From: Coenobita brevimanus
Taxonomy: Eukaryota; Arthropoda; Malacostraca; Decapoda; Coenobitidae
Assembly (NCBI GenBank): GCA_032717465.1
Contig: CM064663.1
Span: 13,094,396-13,158,395 of the forward strand
Length of the DNA: 64,000 nt
Direction of reading: 5' to 3'
Part shown: positions 1 to 52,900 of the stretch, piece by piece
Numbering within the stretch: the stretch's first letter is position 1
Layout of the letters: each line of letters opens with the position of its first letter
The notes under the pieces: generated by a model
Told to the model about the DNA's origin: nothing
Seen by the model: the letters and a program-made list of their open reading frames with translations, nothing else
Database searches by the model: none
Position numbers and translations under genes: made by a program

Positions 1-2295
1 CATCATGCTATCTATTATGATTTGTAATTATAATATTGAGTCCTGACATATGTAGTACACTTCAGGCTAAAAGGGAGGAGATTGGGAGAATGTTTGTGAG
101 AAAAAAGTTGGATGTGTTAGCTTTGAGTGAAACAAAGATGAAAGAGAAATGTGAATCTAAGTTTGAAAGTAAGACTGTAAGATGTCAGATGTTGACAGAA
201 GGAGAGCGAGAGAAGGAGTGGCCTTGATAATGAGCCCGGAAGTGCAGCAATGTGTGACTGAATGGAAGGTGTCATCGAGTCTGATGTGGGTGAAAATGAA
301 ATTTGGACGTGAGTTGTGGGTATTTGTCAGTGCATATGGGCCTTGTAGTAAAAGGGATGAAGAAGTGTGGGAGTCCAGCTGGAATGATATTGATAAGTGT
401 CTGCAGAGTTTTGGAGCAAATGTGAATGTGGTAATGATGGGAGATCTGAATGCTAGAGTGGGAAATGTAGCAGTTGAATGTTTCGTTGGTATGCATGATG
501 TGCCTGGAATAAATGGTAATGAGGAAAGTATAATAGGGTTGTCTGTTGTGGGAGAGATGACGATTGGAAATATCTTGTTTGGTATGAAAGATATAAGTAT
601 ACTCGTACATGGGTGAGACAGGAGGGTGGAAGAGTTGTTGACAGAACATTAACCCGTCACGTCCCGAGGTTTTCCGCACCTCCGACATCTCCCAGTCCCG
701 AGGTATTTTCGAAAAAATTCTTTTTGGCTAAAACATTCGCTTTTGGTGAGAAACATCGAAAATTCATAGAGAAATCGCTCACCTGAGGTTTAAAATACCC
801 AGTCCAGGTAGGAGTTCCTCCTTACCAGACTGGGTTTTCTAACATGATAGCACCAAAGAAAACGAGTTCTATGGGAGGGTAACTATTTTATCCACTCATA
901 AACGGTATTTATTTATTTACTTGGTACGAATGTATATGTAGTATGAGAGTATATTGGTTTTCAAGCAGTAATAAAGGCATTATAAGCATTGTTTCACTCA
1001 CTAACTAATCACCATACCTGACCTTTTTTTGCCACATTACCTGATCATATTTCTGGCTGTTTCTTCTTCTAATGCTATGTAAACATTGTCCTCCACACTG
1101 TCATCGATTGGGGAATCACTCTGGCCATGAATATCTTTACTAGCCAGGTCACTGGTAACAGGTCCTTTGCCAAGACAATGGCATGAGGGGGGGGAGGGGA
1201 GGTTATGCGGTGTAAGGCATTGTCCCTGCTTGGCATCTTGTAGAGGAATAGAGGAAGGTGTCCCGTGTATACATACAAAAAATCACGCGCGAAAATTGAA
1301 AATTGTGCAAATTAGGGACCTTGCAATTGCACGACGTACTGGTACGTCGCCGGGACTGGCAAATGCAAATCGTTGCAACGTACCCATACGTCGACGGGAC
1401 GGGGCAGGTTAATGAACTATGTGGTTGTGTCCAGGAATGTATAAGAAAGATTCCTGGATGTGAGAGTTTGGAGATGGGAGGGTGGAGGTATGTCTGACCA
1501 CTACCTGGTGGAGGGAAAGACGAGAGTAGGTATGAGGTGGGTAAGATCTAGGAGAGTTAGGTGCAGAGGTTTTGAAAGTCCCTGAGTTGGATAAAAGAGA
1601 GAAAATGATAGAGAATCAGGAAAAGTTGAAAGATTAGTGGAACGCAGTGAAAGATCAGGAAAATGGCCGTGTGGAGGAGGAATGGCAGTTGTTTAAGAGG
1701 ACTGTGGGTGGGGGGGAGGTATACAGAAGAGATGTCTAGTGTCAGACAAGTAGGTAGTGGTGTAAGAAAGGGAGATGAATGGGGGTGCGAGGAAGTAAGT
1801 ATGGCTGTAGCTGGGAAGACACGTTCATATGAAGTGTGGCTGCAGAGAAATTATGAGGTGTCATATGAGAGGTACAAGAAAAAGAGCAATAGGTCTAGAA
1901 GGGCTGTACATGATGCTAAAGTGGCAGCAGATGAGAGTTGGAGTAGATGATTGACAGAATTTTCAACAGAATAAGAAAATGTTTTGGAAGCAGGTGAAGA
2001 CGGTGTGAAGGGGAGAGTCTGGGAAGGAAAAGTGAGTAAAAGCAGAGGATGGAAGGATGTTAACTGAGATGGATGCAGTAAGGAAGATATAGGCAGAGTA
2101 TTATGAAAGACTGTTAAATGTAGAGGAGGAAAGGGAGGCAGAGATTGTGGAAGATGGAAGGGTGCAAGGAATAAATGTGTTGGGAGAGTTGAATGATTCT
2201 TTGATCATGACTGAGGAAGTGCAGAAGGCAGTTAAGGAGATGAAAGCAGGGAAAGCTGCAGGTGTGGATGGGTGTGCTGTGAAATCTCTAAAACT
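1..2295 (+). pseudogene. RTE-like non-LTR retrotransposon (LINE), broken, split by a MITE
   Basis: The reading frames give pieces of an apurinic-type endonuclease followed by the start of reverse transcriptase. Visible endonuclease motifs are LSETKMK (near 130), SAYGP (near 330) and GDLNARVG (near 445). The frame then reads GGRVVDRTL up to a TTAA at 649, and resumes after 1412 with MNYVV-like residues and the SDHYLVEGK motif near 1495. Reverse transcriptase begins near 2225 with KAGKAAGVDGC, and the match stops near 2295. Several frameshifts and stops make it non-functional. It resembles the minus-strand LINE at 49.9-53.6 kb in layout. The true 5' end may lie left of the window. Confidence 0.75.
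649..1412 (-). mobile_element. piggyBac-type MITE, family B, copy 1 (TTAA target duplication)
   Basis: A 764-bp block bounded by TTAA at both ends (649-652 and 1409-1412). It starts TTAACCCGTCACGTCCC and ends with a G-rich inverse of that start. It interrupts the LINE coding frame exactly between the VVDRTL and NYVV motifs. A close copy lies at 58760-59536. The minus strand of the interior keeps a short acidic reading frame (PIDDSVEDNVYIALEEE-like) that resembles the N-terminus of piggyBac transposases. It is therefore read as an internally deleted piggyBac derivative. TTAA ends are seen directly; the piggyBac origin follows from family knowledge. Confidence 0.8.
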
Positions 2296-2735
2296 GTAGA
2301 GTCACCCATAGGCACTGGGAACTGGAATGAAAGAAAGACAAGAGAGGGAATGTAAAGTCACCCAAAGGCAGAAGGACGAGGAAACAATGAAGTAAAGAAA
2401 GACAGAAGAGGAAGGAAGGAAAGGAGGGAGGAAAGGAAAGGGCAAACACCCGAGAGCAGCACTACATCGAGTGAGCAGATGGTGAGCCCCCCAATCTACC
2501 ACCATTTAAAGTTCTGAAATACTTGATGCATCTGTCTGAACCATTTGGTTCATTGATACTGTTGTTGTTCTTGGTGGTGGTAGTGGTGGCTGTGGTGGTT
2601 GATAGTGGTGGTGATGATTTTGTTCTTGTTGTTGTTTTTGTTGCCACAGTTTCATCTCAATATGAACTCAATAGACTGAATTTTAAAGCTGTCCCTTTCT
2701 TGAGATCCAGCATCATCATTTCGGGGGACAGGGTG
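2296..2735. other. Non-coding stretch with low-complexity GGT/GTT-rich tract
   Basis: No supportable gene. It holds an A/G-rich stretch (about 2300-2450) and an imperfect GTT/GGT trinucleotide tract (about 2555-2645). The words near 2465-2505 resemble 53690-53725, next to the other RTE-like LINE, so part of this may be LINE-associated sequence. Confidence 0.5.
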
Positions 2736-3511
2736 TTAACCTACCTTGTGTCAGCTATTTTTAGCTCTCTGGGTCACCCCAGTGCCGGCCATTTTTGGGC
2801 CTTTTTTTTGGCGAAAATGATAGATTTTGATGTGGAAACAACGAATTTCGCCATTAAAATGCTCATTGAGGCTCAGAAATGAGTTTTATTGAGTCCTGCA
2901 TACTCGTGTCCAGGTATAGTCGCTCTCTTACGCTCACCACGTATGTGAGAGAAAGAAGTTTTCTATGTAAGGTATACTCAGGTATTTATGCTGGGAAGGT
3001 ATAGCAATGTTCAGTGCACTTTCCTGATTACTTATCACTTCAGCATCTATCACTATTTGCGTGTCTTTCTCACTGTGAATGCATTATCGTACACATACTT
3101 GAAGATAGGTAAAACCTGATTTCATTACGTACAGTCACGGCACTTACAAGAAGGTGTTTACTACTGGACTTCAGTATATAGTCCTTACGCTTACAAGAAA
3201 ATATTTACAATATACACTTATGTGAAAATATTTACAAAATGCCTTCACTATGTACAGCACTATGTAAGGCACACAGGCAGAGTGAGGCAGAGCGAGCGTG
3301 AGGGGGGAGCAAGTGAGTGTATGGCCTTGACAGCCTTGGGGATGGTAGAGGAACAGTCACCTTACATGCCTGCCAATTTTTACCCGCGAATCTTGAAAAA
3401 TGGCGGTCACAGTGAAGTTTTTTTTTTTAGACCGTTTTAAAACGGCACTAGCACTGGCCGCGGAATTGATGTAAGACCGTTTTAAAACGGCACTTTCACG
3501 TGGTGGGTTAA
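2736..3511 (-). mobile_element. piggyBac-type MITE, family A (deletion derivative of the 45.4-48.5 kb element)
   Basis: The block is bounded by TTAA at 2736-2739 and 3508-3511, with terminal inverted repeats of the form TTAACCYACCWYGTG. The left 250 bp match the left end of the transposase-bearing element at 45418: the AAAATGAT...GAGGCT block and the TTTTCTATG(T/C)AAGGTA block. The right 250 bp match its right end: GCAGAGTGAGGCAGAGCGAG at about 3277 against about 48252, then two GACCGTTTTAAAA-type words. The transposase region is missing. It sits about 630 bp downstream of the receptor gene's stop codon. Confidence 0.82.
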
Positions 3512-4138
3512 GGGACGTTTGTAGGAAGGCTATGGAAGTGCCCAGTTTTATCGATCATGATGACGTCCTTCTTTAATACCTCTCTTGACAACAGGCTTAT
3601 CAAATGTCAACAATACATTTCTATCTTGCTGTACTGTCACCAGGGCAATGCATGAAGGATGAAGAAGAAAAAAACGCATTTGTATTTTCTGCTATAAATA
3701 AAATGGTAAAAAGTACAATAAGAATTAAGGTCGTATCTCTTTCTCTTTATAGTATATTCAGTTCCTAAAAGTAGCAAGAATAGTTAATGTTAACACCTTT
3801 CTGTTACAAGCTGTTACAGAAGAAAAAAAAATCACGTTAGTTAATTCGTTTTTATTTTTATTTCTGATTCTGACTTTACATACTCCTCATAAGAGTAAAA
3901 GGACTTGTGAACTATTTTTTTTTTCTTTGGACTAAAAATACATTATTAATATACTGTGTACCCCTGGACGCCTTTTCCACATCATTCATGTTTCCTCCAA
4001 ATGATTACTAATATTGTGAATCCAACAGTAATGATGCCCTAAGACTGAAGAGGTCAGATACTAAATTATGTTACAAGCCTGTTTCATACCAATAAAAAAA
4101 AAAAAAAAAAAAATGCCTGCAGGAGTCATATGGAAAAT
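3512..4138 (-). other. Probable 3' untranslated / downstream region of the receptor gene
   Basis: AT-rich non-coding DNA between the family A MITE and the receptor stop codon. It has A runs at about 4092-4113 and no reading frame of interest. Confidence 0.4.
3851..3862 (-). promoter_or_regulatory. Candidate polyadenylation signals (two AATAAA on the minus strand)
   Basis: Two adjacent AATAAA hexamers on the minus strand lie about 280 nt downstream of the receptor TAA stop. Position and orientation fit the 3' end of that gene. No transcript data are available, and AT-rich DNA yields such hexamers by chance. Confidence 0.35.
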
Positions 4139-42171
<38,033 letters not shown>

Positions 42172-42229
42172 CTGCACAATACGTTTATAGTTTTCAGACA
42201 GAATGAATTATCTTTATCCCTCAACACTA

Positions 42230-44035
42230 CAAAGAAAGCCTTGGTTTAATCACCCTTGCTCTAATGTTGTCTGCAACAAGGAGAGGGCCTATAAATGGTA
42301 CCAGAGCCAACCCACCTATGAATCGCATCTTTTATACGTTTCTGCCCGGAATCGTGCTAAGTCTGTTCTTTGCAATAATGCTTAATGCTCTCAACTCACC
42401 AACTCGAATTCTTCCCGTTCCTTCTAGCACCTTGCCAAAAACCTTTCTAACAACTTTACCACATCATCTTTCCCTCCTCTTTTCTACTCTGATGACTCTG
42501 AAGCTATTTCTTCTACTGATAAAGCAGATCTCTTCATTCAGACTTTCTCTTCCAATTCCACCTTAGATGATTCCGGTGCTGTTCCTCCATCACTTCCCCC
42601 CTCTGAATTCTTCATGGCTGACATTAAAATGTCTTCAGCTGATGTATTTTCTGTCATTACAGGCCTCAGTACTAACAAGGCATATGGGCCTGATGGAATC
42701 CCTCCTGTTGTTCTCAAGAACTGTGCTTCTGTGCTTACACAGTGCCTAGGTAAACTCTTTCGCCTTTGTCTTTTAACTTGTACCTTTCTTTCTTGCTGGA
42801 AGTTTCCTCTCATTCAGTCAGTCCCAAAGAAGGGTGACCATTCTCAACCCTCTAACTATCGTCCAATTGCTTTAACATCCTGTATCTCAAAAGTTTTTGA
42901 GTCAGTTCCTAATAGAAAAATTTTAAAGGATCTTTCCTATCACAACCTTGTTTCTGATCGTCAGTATGGGTTCCATCAGGGACGCTCTACTGGCGATATT
43001 CTCACCTACGTTTCGGACTCATGGTCACCCTCCTTTCAGGACTTTAGCAAAAACTTTGTAATTGCACTTGGCATCTCAAAGGCTTTCGATCGAGTCTGAC
43101 ATAAATCTTTAATTTCCAAACTGCCCTCTTACGGTTTCTATCCTTCTATCTGTGCCTTTATCTCTAGCTTCCTTTCTGGTCGTTCTATAGCCGCTGTTGT
43201 AGACGGCCACCGTTCTGTTAGATCTATCACCAGTGGTGTTCCTCAGGGCTCTGTCCTATCATCAACTCTCTTCCTTTTATTCATCAGTGATCTTCTAAGC
43301 TGTAAATCTAACCCTAACCACTCATTCACTGATGACTCCACCCTTCACCTTTCCATTCAATTCCCGCAACGCCCATCACAGCAGTTACTTCAACAAATAC
43401 AGGATGAGGCTCACCTAATGTCTGACTTGGCTTGTATCTCTGACCAGGGTAAAAATAAGCTGATTGTTTTTAATGCATCAAAGACTCAGTTCTTACACCT
43501 ATCAACCCAACAAAATCTTCCGCAGGTATACCCACTAATGTTCAATAATATTCAACTAAATCCTGCATCATCCTTGAATATACTTGGGGTTTCATTTACT
43601 CGGGACTTACCTTGAAAAGATCATATTACATCTCTTGTAAAATCTGCTTCTAAGAGATTAGGTGTGCTAAGCTGACTCCATTCCTTCCTTACCCCTGCAC
43701 AATTGTTGACTCTATACAAGAGTTTTATCCGCCCCTGTGTGGAGTACAACTCTCATGTGTGAGGAGGTTCCACACATACAGCTCTTCTCAATAGGGTGGA
43801 GTCAAAGGCTTTTCGTCTCATTAACTCTTCTCCTCTTACTGACTCCCTTCAACCTTTGTCTCTTCGTTGCACTGTTGAATCTTTACCTCTTTTCTATCGC
43901 TATTTCAATGGTCACTGCTACTCTGAACTGTCTGCATGCATCCCTCTACCTGTACGATGGGAGAGTAGCACCCGTCTAGCATCATCTACTTTTACTCTTA
44001 TTTTCCTGTCACTAAGATATAAAGAAATCAAAGGA
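42230..44035 (+). pseudogene. Jockey-like LINE fragment (same subfamily as 62.3-64 kb)
   Basis: Starts within the RT gene at AAGAAAGCCTTGGTTTAATC and is collinear with 62547 onward. Preserved blocks include ITGLSTNKAYGPDGIPPVV, VPKKGDHSQPSNYRPIAL, RQYGFHQGRSTGDIL and LNILGVSFTRDLP. Differences from the longer copy show breaks: a loss of about 30 bases near 42375, TGG to TGA (DLP then stop) near 43615, and GAC in place of TGG codons near 43098. The C-terminal part (SRLHSFL.., VESKAFRLINSSPL) runs to about 44035. Confidence 0.88.
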
Positions 44036-44039
44036 ACAA

Positions 44040-44895
44040 AAGACGTTAGTCCATAGCAAGGGAGTTTGGACAGCAGGGAACGGTGCCATACTCTGTCGAA
44101 AGCATTAGAAATATCAAGAGCTACTGCATGAGTTTCTCCATGTAGATCAATTGATTGACGGATGGTATGAGTTAGGAGAAAGATTATGTCAATGGTGGAT
44201 CTTTCGTGGCGAAAACCATATTGTCTATCACTAATTGAGCTGTTGGATTCAAGATGTTTAACAATGTGCTTATTAGTTAAGGTTTCAAGTATCTAACCAA
44301 GAGAAGATGTGACAGCTATTGGTCTGTAATCAGAGGGGTCAGAGGAACTTCCTTACTTCGGAATTGGGTGGATATTGGCTTCTTTCCATGAATTTGGGAA
44401 TAAAGAAGTACGTATGCATAGTCTGAATAATTTAGCTAGAACAGAGGCAAGTTCTGGGGAACACATTTTCAAAACAATTGGCGGAATTCCATCTGGGCCT
44501 GGAGCTTTGTTAGGTAAATAGTCTAGGATGGATTTTACGAATCTTGTATGTATTTTAAGTGGGGCAATTTCGGGAGAGTCAAGTTCTAGTACGGGGACAT
44601 TCTGGCTGGTATCGTCTATGGTGGAGTTTCTGGCAAATGTACTGGGAAAAATATCTGCTTTCCCACGCAGGTCATTTGTAATGTTGCCATCTGAAGATTT
44701 TAATGGGGGAATGGAAGATTACTTGTTAAAGTTATTATTGAAAGAATTAAGAGTTGACCAGAATATTCTATTGTCATTAGGATTGTTAAGTAGTTTTGAT
44801 GCTTGGTTTTGAAGAAAGATTGATTTAGCTAGATTCAATACAGCTTTTGCATGATTTCTAGCAATTTTAAATTGAGAGAGTGATTCTGCCACTTA
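44040..44895 (-). pseudogene. Jockey/CR1-like LINE fragment (same subfamily as 24.8-34.5 kb)
   Basis: The minus strand is collinear with 24800-25470: the words for NHAKAVLN-type residues, SPEIAPLKIHT, APGPDGIPPIVLKMCSPELA, SDYRPIAVTSSLG and RQYGFRHERSTIDII. An in-frame TAG (LG*) and TAA are present. It abuts the plus-strand fragment at 44035 head to head. Confidence 0.82.
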
Positions 44896-45417
44896 GCTGT
44901 GTGAAATAAGATGCAAAAGGAAAAAAAAAGTCTGGGACAAGTTATAATGAAGGAGAAAAAATGAGAATACAGACGGACAAGTAATAATATCATTGTACAT
45001 TGTTCTTTCTTCAGTCCAACAAAGCTTTGAACTACCAACTCAGCACTGGACAGCAGGCTTTTATTTGGTGTGGAACTCTGGCTACGATTTCCTTATATTT
45101 GTTGGGAAAATTAGAGGGTTGGCAGATACTATTGCTCAAAAGTGTTCGTGTATAATAGCCACCTAGATATTGCAGCGTCTTTTCTTTATTAAGTTTTTTT
45201 GGGGGAGGGGGAATTCTTACAACTGGTAGATGATTTTATTCAACTTTGGAGAGTTTTTAAATACAGTTGTGAAAAATAGCCTCCATCAAATCATTCACAG
45301 CGAACACTTCTTCCAAACTCAATTTAAATTCTTTGGTTTTACTATCGATTGAAATTTATGAGACGTAACGGTTCTGAAGGTGCTAAGATCTCGTCTATGA
45401 TTACGTACACATCGTTC
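44896..45417. other. Non-coding stretch
   Basis: AT-rich, no recognised element. A missing upstream exon of the IR gene could lie here or beyond, but none could be supported. Confidence 0.4.
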
Positions 45418-48484
<3,067 letters not shown>

Positions 48485-48769
48485 GGCTATTTAAATGACA
48501 CTCAAGTGCATGAGAAGGTGTCCCACGCAAAATTCGTAAAGAAAAAGAATGAATCTACTCTGGTAAGGCAACGGCGACTCGACACAAATGACAGTATACT
48601 TAAATTACAAAAGGGAATACGGAGTCCTAGATAGTAACAGAGATTTATGCATGTCTTTGGCCGTGGTGTACGTGGTGACGTGCCCATTACCTTAGTTCTC
48701 ATCAGCCAAGTGTGGGGACAATGAAAATTTCTGCTTGAAAGGAGGGGAGAGAGTTTCAGCCACTGGAGA
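48485..48769. other. Non-coding gap between two piggyBac remnants
   Basis: No element could be assigned. Short frames lack motifs. Confidence 0.4.
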
Positions 48770-49930
48770 TTGCTTTTGATGATCCTCAGGCAAGTATTTG
48801 GGCACATTTTCCGTGGACAGGCAATTCGTGCATCATGCATTTTTCACGGTATTTTTTTTTTCATTGTCCGTGAAGGCATTCCTGGGCACATGATCATTAT
48901 CACCAGAAACTCTCCCTACACTGGATTATCCCCTTTTGAGACAAGAGCAAACATGACAGAATGGTATCCTGTTGAAGTTGGTGAATTATACATGTGGCAA
49001 GCTCTGACTATACTGATGGCACACAAAAAAAAGGCATGCCATACAGGACTATTGGATCATAGACAACCTCAGAGCCACACCATCTTTGGGAGGTACATGG
49101 CACATTATAGAGTACTTTGTCGTATTATGGTTCCTGCACTTTTCCCACAGCGTGTGACCCTTACAGGGTGTGGAATATTCGCCCAATTCTGACCATGCTA
49201 AAAAGTTCTTCGTTTTTTTTTCGCCCTCCAGAGAGCTGTGGCGGTTGAGTTGCATGTATTGTTCTGGGGCTGAGTGGCATTTATCCAATACACATCATCC
49301 AACGTCATCGTTTATGCATCAGTCTTTGTTGCTTGTGACTGCAAGATTGGATATATGCTGGACTTTGTAGTTATCGCCTACATAGCGAGATGATAATGTA
49401 ACCACCTGCACTTCTCCTTGTATGATGTAACTGCCAAGTTTCTCCTTGAAGATGGGACAGGAACCAGCAGTACTGTCAAGCCAGGAAGGAAGCACTACCC
49501 TGTTATCCCTGCCAAGACCAAGAATGATTCATTACTCATCGAGAAATGGAGTAACATGTTGGTCATCCACTGGCATGACAAGCGGGATGTGCTGCAGGTG
49601 GTAAAAGAAGGTGTTCCTACACCTTTGTGTTATCACTGTTGTGAATGCATTCACACTGTTCAGACAGGTTGTTGGCATAACTGCTGCATCAAGGACACAG
49701 TGCTGCAGTAATGCCTGGCAGGGTCACCCAGGCAGGCTACCTCACGTGTCACCACATGATGAACCTCAGTACCTGCTGGTTAAAAAATATACAGGCAGTG
49801 CTATGTCTGCCTGAACTGTCAGTGATGGCAGCAGGTTCACAAGCAAATGCTCTACCAGTGCAGTGAGTTAAAGGAGATTTCTTCAGTCACTGGCATGTGG
49901 GAAAGTGTAGTGTATATAGTAATCTTACGA
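48770..49930 (+). pseudogene. Second piggyBac-like transposase remnant (different lineage)
   Basis: Broken plus-strand frames keep the piggyBac order: TEWYPVEVGELYMWQALTIL followed by MAHKKK, VWNIRPILTML (near 49170), an ELHVLF..G segment where the first catalytic Asp-Glu (VDES) should be, CDCKIGYMLDFVV (near 49338), then STVKPGRKHYPVIPAKTK, WSNMLVIHWHDKRDV and a Cys-rich end (near 49780-49870). Stops and frameshifts are frequent, and the first catalytic Asp appears lost. It is oriented opposite to the 46-48 kb copy and is too divergent from it to be a duplicate. No TTAA termini were found. Confidence 0.65.
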
Positions 49931-49942
49931 CATAAGAATTTG

Positions 49943-52900
49943 TCATCATCATGATCATCATCCGGACCGCCTTTCCCACCCTAGCACAGGGTGAGGAGTA
50001 GCAGTGTCCAGACAGCCCAAATTTGCCCAAACCAAAGGACCACACTTCCATTCACTCATCATTCAAGCCCTCGGAATCCTGCCTCTATCAGATACGCCAA
50101 AAACATTCACCACTTTCTGTTGTTTCACATAATTGTATTTGATAGAGTAAATCCGGACGCTGCCACGTTAAAAAGGGGTGCCAAACCCCGATCATGCTCT
50201 TCTTCTCACAACATTTATCCAGCCAGCTCGATCTGCTGTCAGTTCCGTAGCCTCACCGACTACCAACCCTCTCTTCCTCAAACATTCCTCCACCATATCT
50301 CTCCACTGTCTCCTTGGCAAACCTCGCCTCCTCCCTCCTACGAATTCGCTCAGATATACCTTATTCATCACTGTATTGTTTTCCTTTCCCTTCACATGAC
50401 CATACCATCTCAGTACACTCTCTTCGATTCTGCTGTCCACCGACTTCCTTACTACACATCTTTCACGAATCACATTATTCATATCCTATCGACCCTCTGT
50501 ACTCCACATACATTCCTCAGCAATCCCTTCTCCACTGCTCTTACTCTGGACTTTTCATTACCATGTCACACCATAGTCTCACATCCATGTGTTAAAGTTG
50601 GCACTAACACTCCATGTTTTTTTTTTTTTTTTTTTTTTTATGTGTCCGACTTCTGGGCAAAGGCTTCACAGCCTGCTCTCAAGGCCCAGTAGTCCTCCTA
50701 CATACCATACACCTCTCTACATGTCACCACTTCGGCGCTAACACCCACCGTCCATATTGAATACATGCTAGGGCTGTCTCATACAGGACTGGTGTATTGA
50801 TATTAGCGGGGGTACTTTTATGACATGTCGGCGGGTTATCTGGTAGATCAGGAAAGTCTGTTTTTATGAAATTCAAATCCTTAAACTGTTCCCTGCCCCA
50901 GCCGGGATTCGAACCTGGGTCCATCAGGACTGCAGGCCGCCTCTCTACAGATTCAGCCATGTATGCTTTGCACAGTTGCAACACTCAAGCCTGTTTCTTA
51001 TCAAGGCCTCCATTGCACCAGCTACTTTTCTTCCTTGTGTCACTCTACTTTCAACTTCTTTTGCACATTTTCCTCTCTTTTCTATCATTGTACCCAGATA
51101 TTTGAACTGTCTCACCAATTCCAGTGTCTTTCCATTCACTTTAACATCGCACTGGGAGTCACCCTCTCTCTCAATAACCATCACTTTACTTTTTTCTATA
51201 TTTTCTCTCAAGGCACGACGCTCACAGACATCAGGAAAACTCTACACTACCCTACAAAGTTCTTGTCTGGTACTTGCAAGCAGTACTGCATCATCAGCAT
51301 ATAACAAATTTGAGATCTTCCATCCATCACCATTCTTTAGTCATTACCAACGCCATCCCTCTCTCCATTACTCGTGTTTTTACTTCTCTCATCACCCCAT
51401 CCATATATATATTGAACAACCATGGGGATATCACAACCTTGTCACAAGTCCGCACCGATCGTGAACCATTCACTTAGATGCCCATTTACCCTTACAAATG
51501 CTTCACTACCATCATAAAAACTGACGGCACCTAGCAGCTTACAATCTACACCGTACATGCACAAAGCTTTCCACAGTCCTTCTCTGTCCACTTTGTCCTA
51601 TGCTTTTTCCAGATCCATGAATGCCATAAACACCTTATGGTCCTTCTCACAAATCTTCTCTACTGTCTGTCTCACTGCAAATATTTGATCCACACATCCT
51701 CTGCTACTGCTAAAGCTACCCTGTTCAGCACTCACTAGGACTTCTGATATCTCTCTTCCTTCCCCTATAATAATTCTTCCATATACCTTGCCTACCACAC
51801 TCAATAAACTTATGGCACGATATTTTTTATACTCACTCCGCTCACCTTTATTTTTGTACAGGTGTACAATCACAACCTTTTTCCACTCTGCAGGCACAGT
51901 TTCACTCATCCATGCCTTCATACATATCTCCAACAAACACTTCATTCCACTCTCTCCACTATTCTTAAGCATCCCTGCATACACCTCATCAACCCCAGCT
52001 GCTTTCCCATTTTTCAGTCACTTCATAGCACTCTTCACCTGTGCGAGTATCACGTCTCCTGCCACTACATTTCTTCTTTGCACACCCCCTAAACCAATCA
52101 TGTTTACGCCACTCTGTTCTCTCTCTTCCCATTCATCAGGCTTTCAAAATATTCTTTCCATCTGGTCCTTACTTCATCCCCATGGGTTAATAATCTACCA
52201 CCTACATCCTTCACACCATCACATTTCTTTCCCCTTTCACTTTTACATTTCCGCACCTCTTTCCAGAATAACTTCCTATTTTCAGGGTAGTTCGCATTTA
52301 CTTTTCTTCCCAGATCATCATTTACCTCCTCCTTTTTCCTCTTCACTAGTCTCTTTACGTGTTTCTGGCTCTCAACATATTCAGTTCTTATTTCAACTGA
52401 ACCCCAGTCCTGTAACCACTTTAGCCACTTCTTCTTTTCCTCCACCACTCTGTTAACCTCCTCATCCCACCATGCCGTACCTTTCTTCTTTGTTGTTACT
52501 CTTGCCACACCACGCACCTCTATAGTGTTCCTAACAAAGAAATCCCTATATGCATTCCACAGGCTGTCCAGATCCATTTCATTCCAATTCACTAATTCTA
52601 TCTCCTCCTCTGCTTTGATCCTGTAATCATCTGCCATTTTTTTTATCCTCAGCTTCACAACTTTCAGTCTTTCTCCCTGACTGCTCCCCTTTCTCCTGAT
52701 CCACGTCACTCCTCTCAGCTTGATCTTGCGTACCACAATCTCATGATCTGACAGACCTCTACATCGTCCTCTCACGGCCCTCGTATCAGCAACCATTCCC
52801 ATCAATGACCTCTCTGCGAGCGCGTAATCAATCAAGCTTTTTTCAACATGATCCCCGTTTCCTCTATGCCATGTATATTTATGTGCATCTCTGTGTTTGA

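Noticed and set aside
51788..52456. A 222-residue plus-strand frame rich in Ser, His and Pro
   Set aside because: It lies antisense to LINE reverse transcriptase and endonuclease-linker frames, which have clear motifs.
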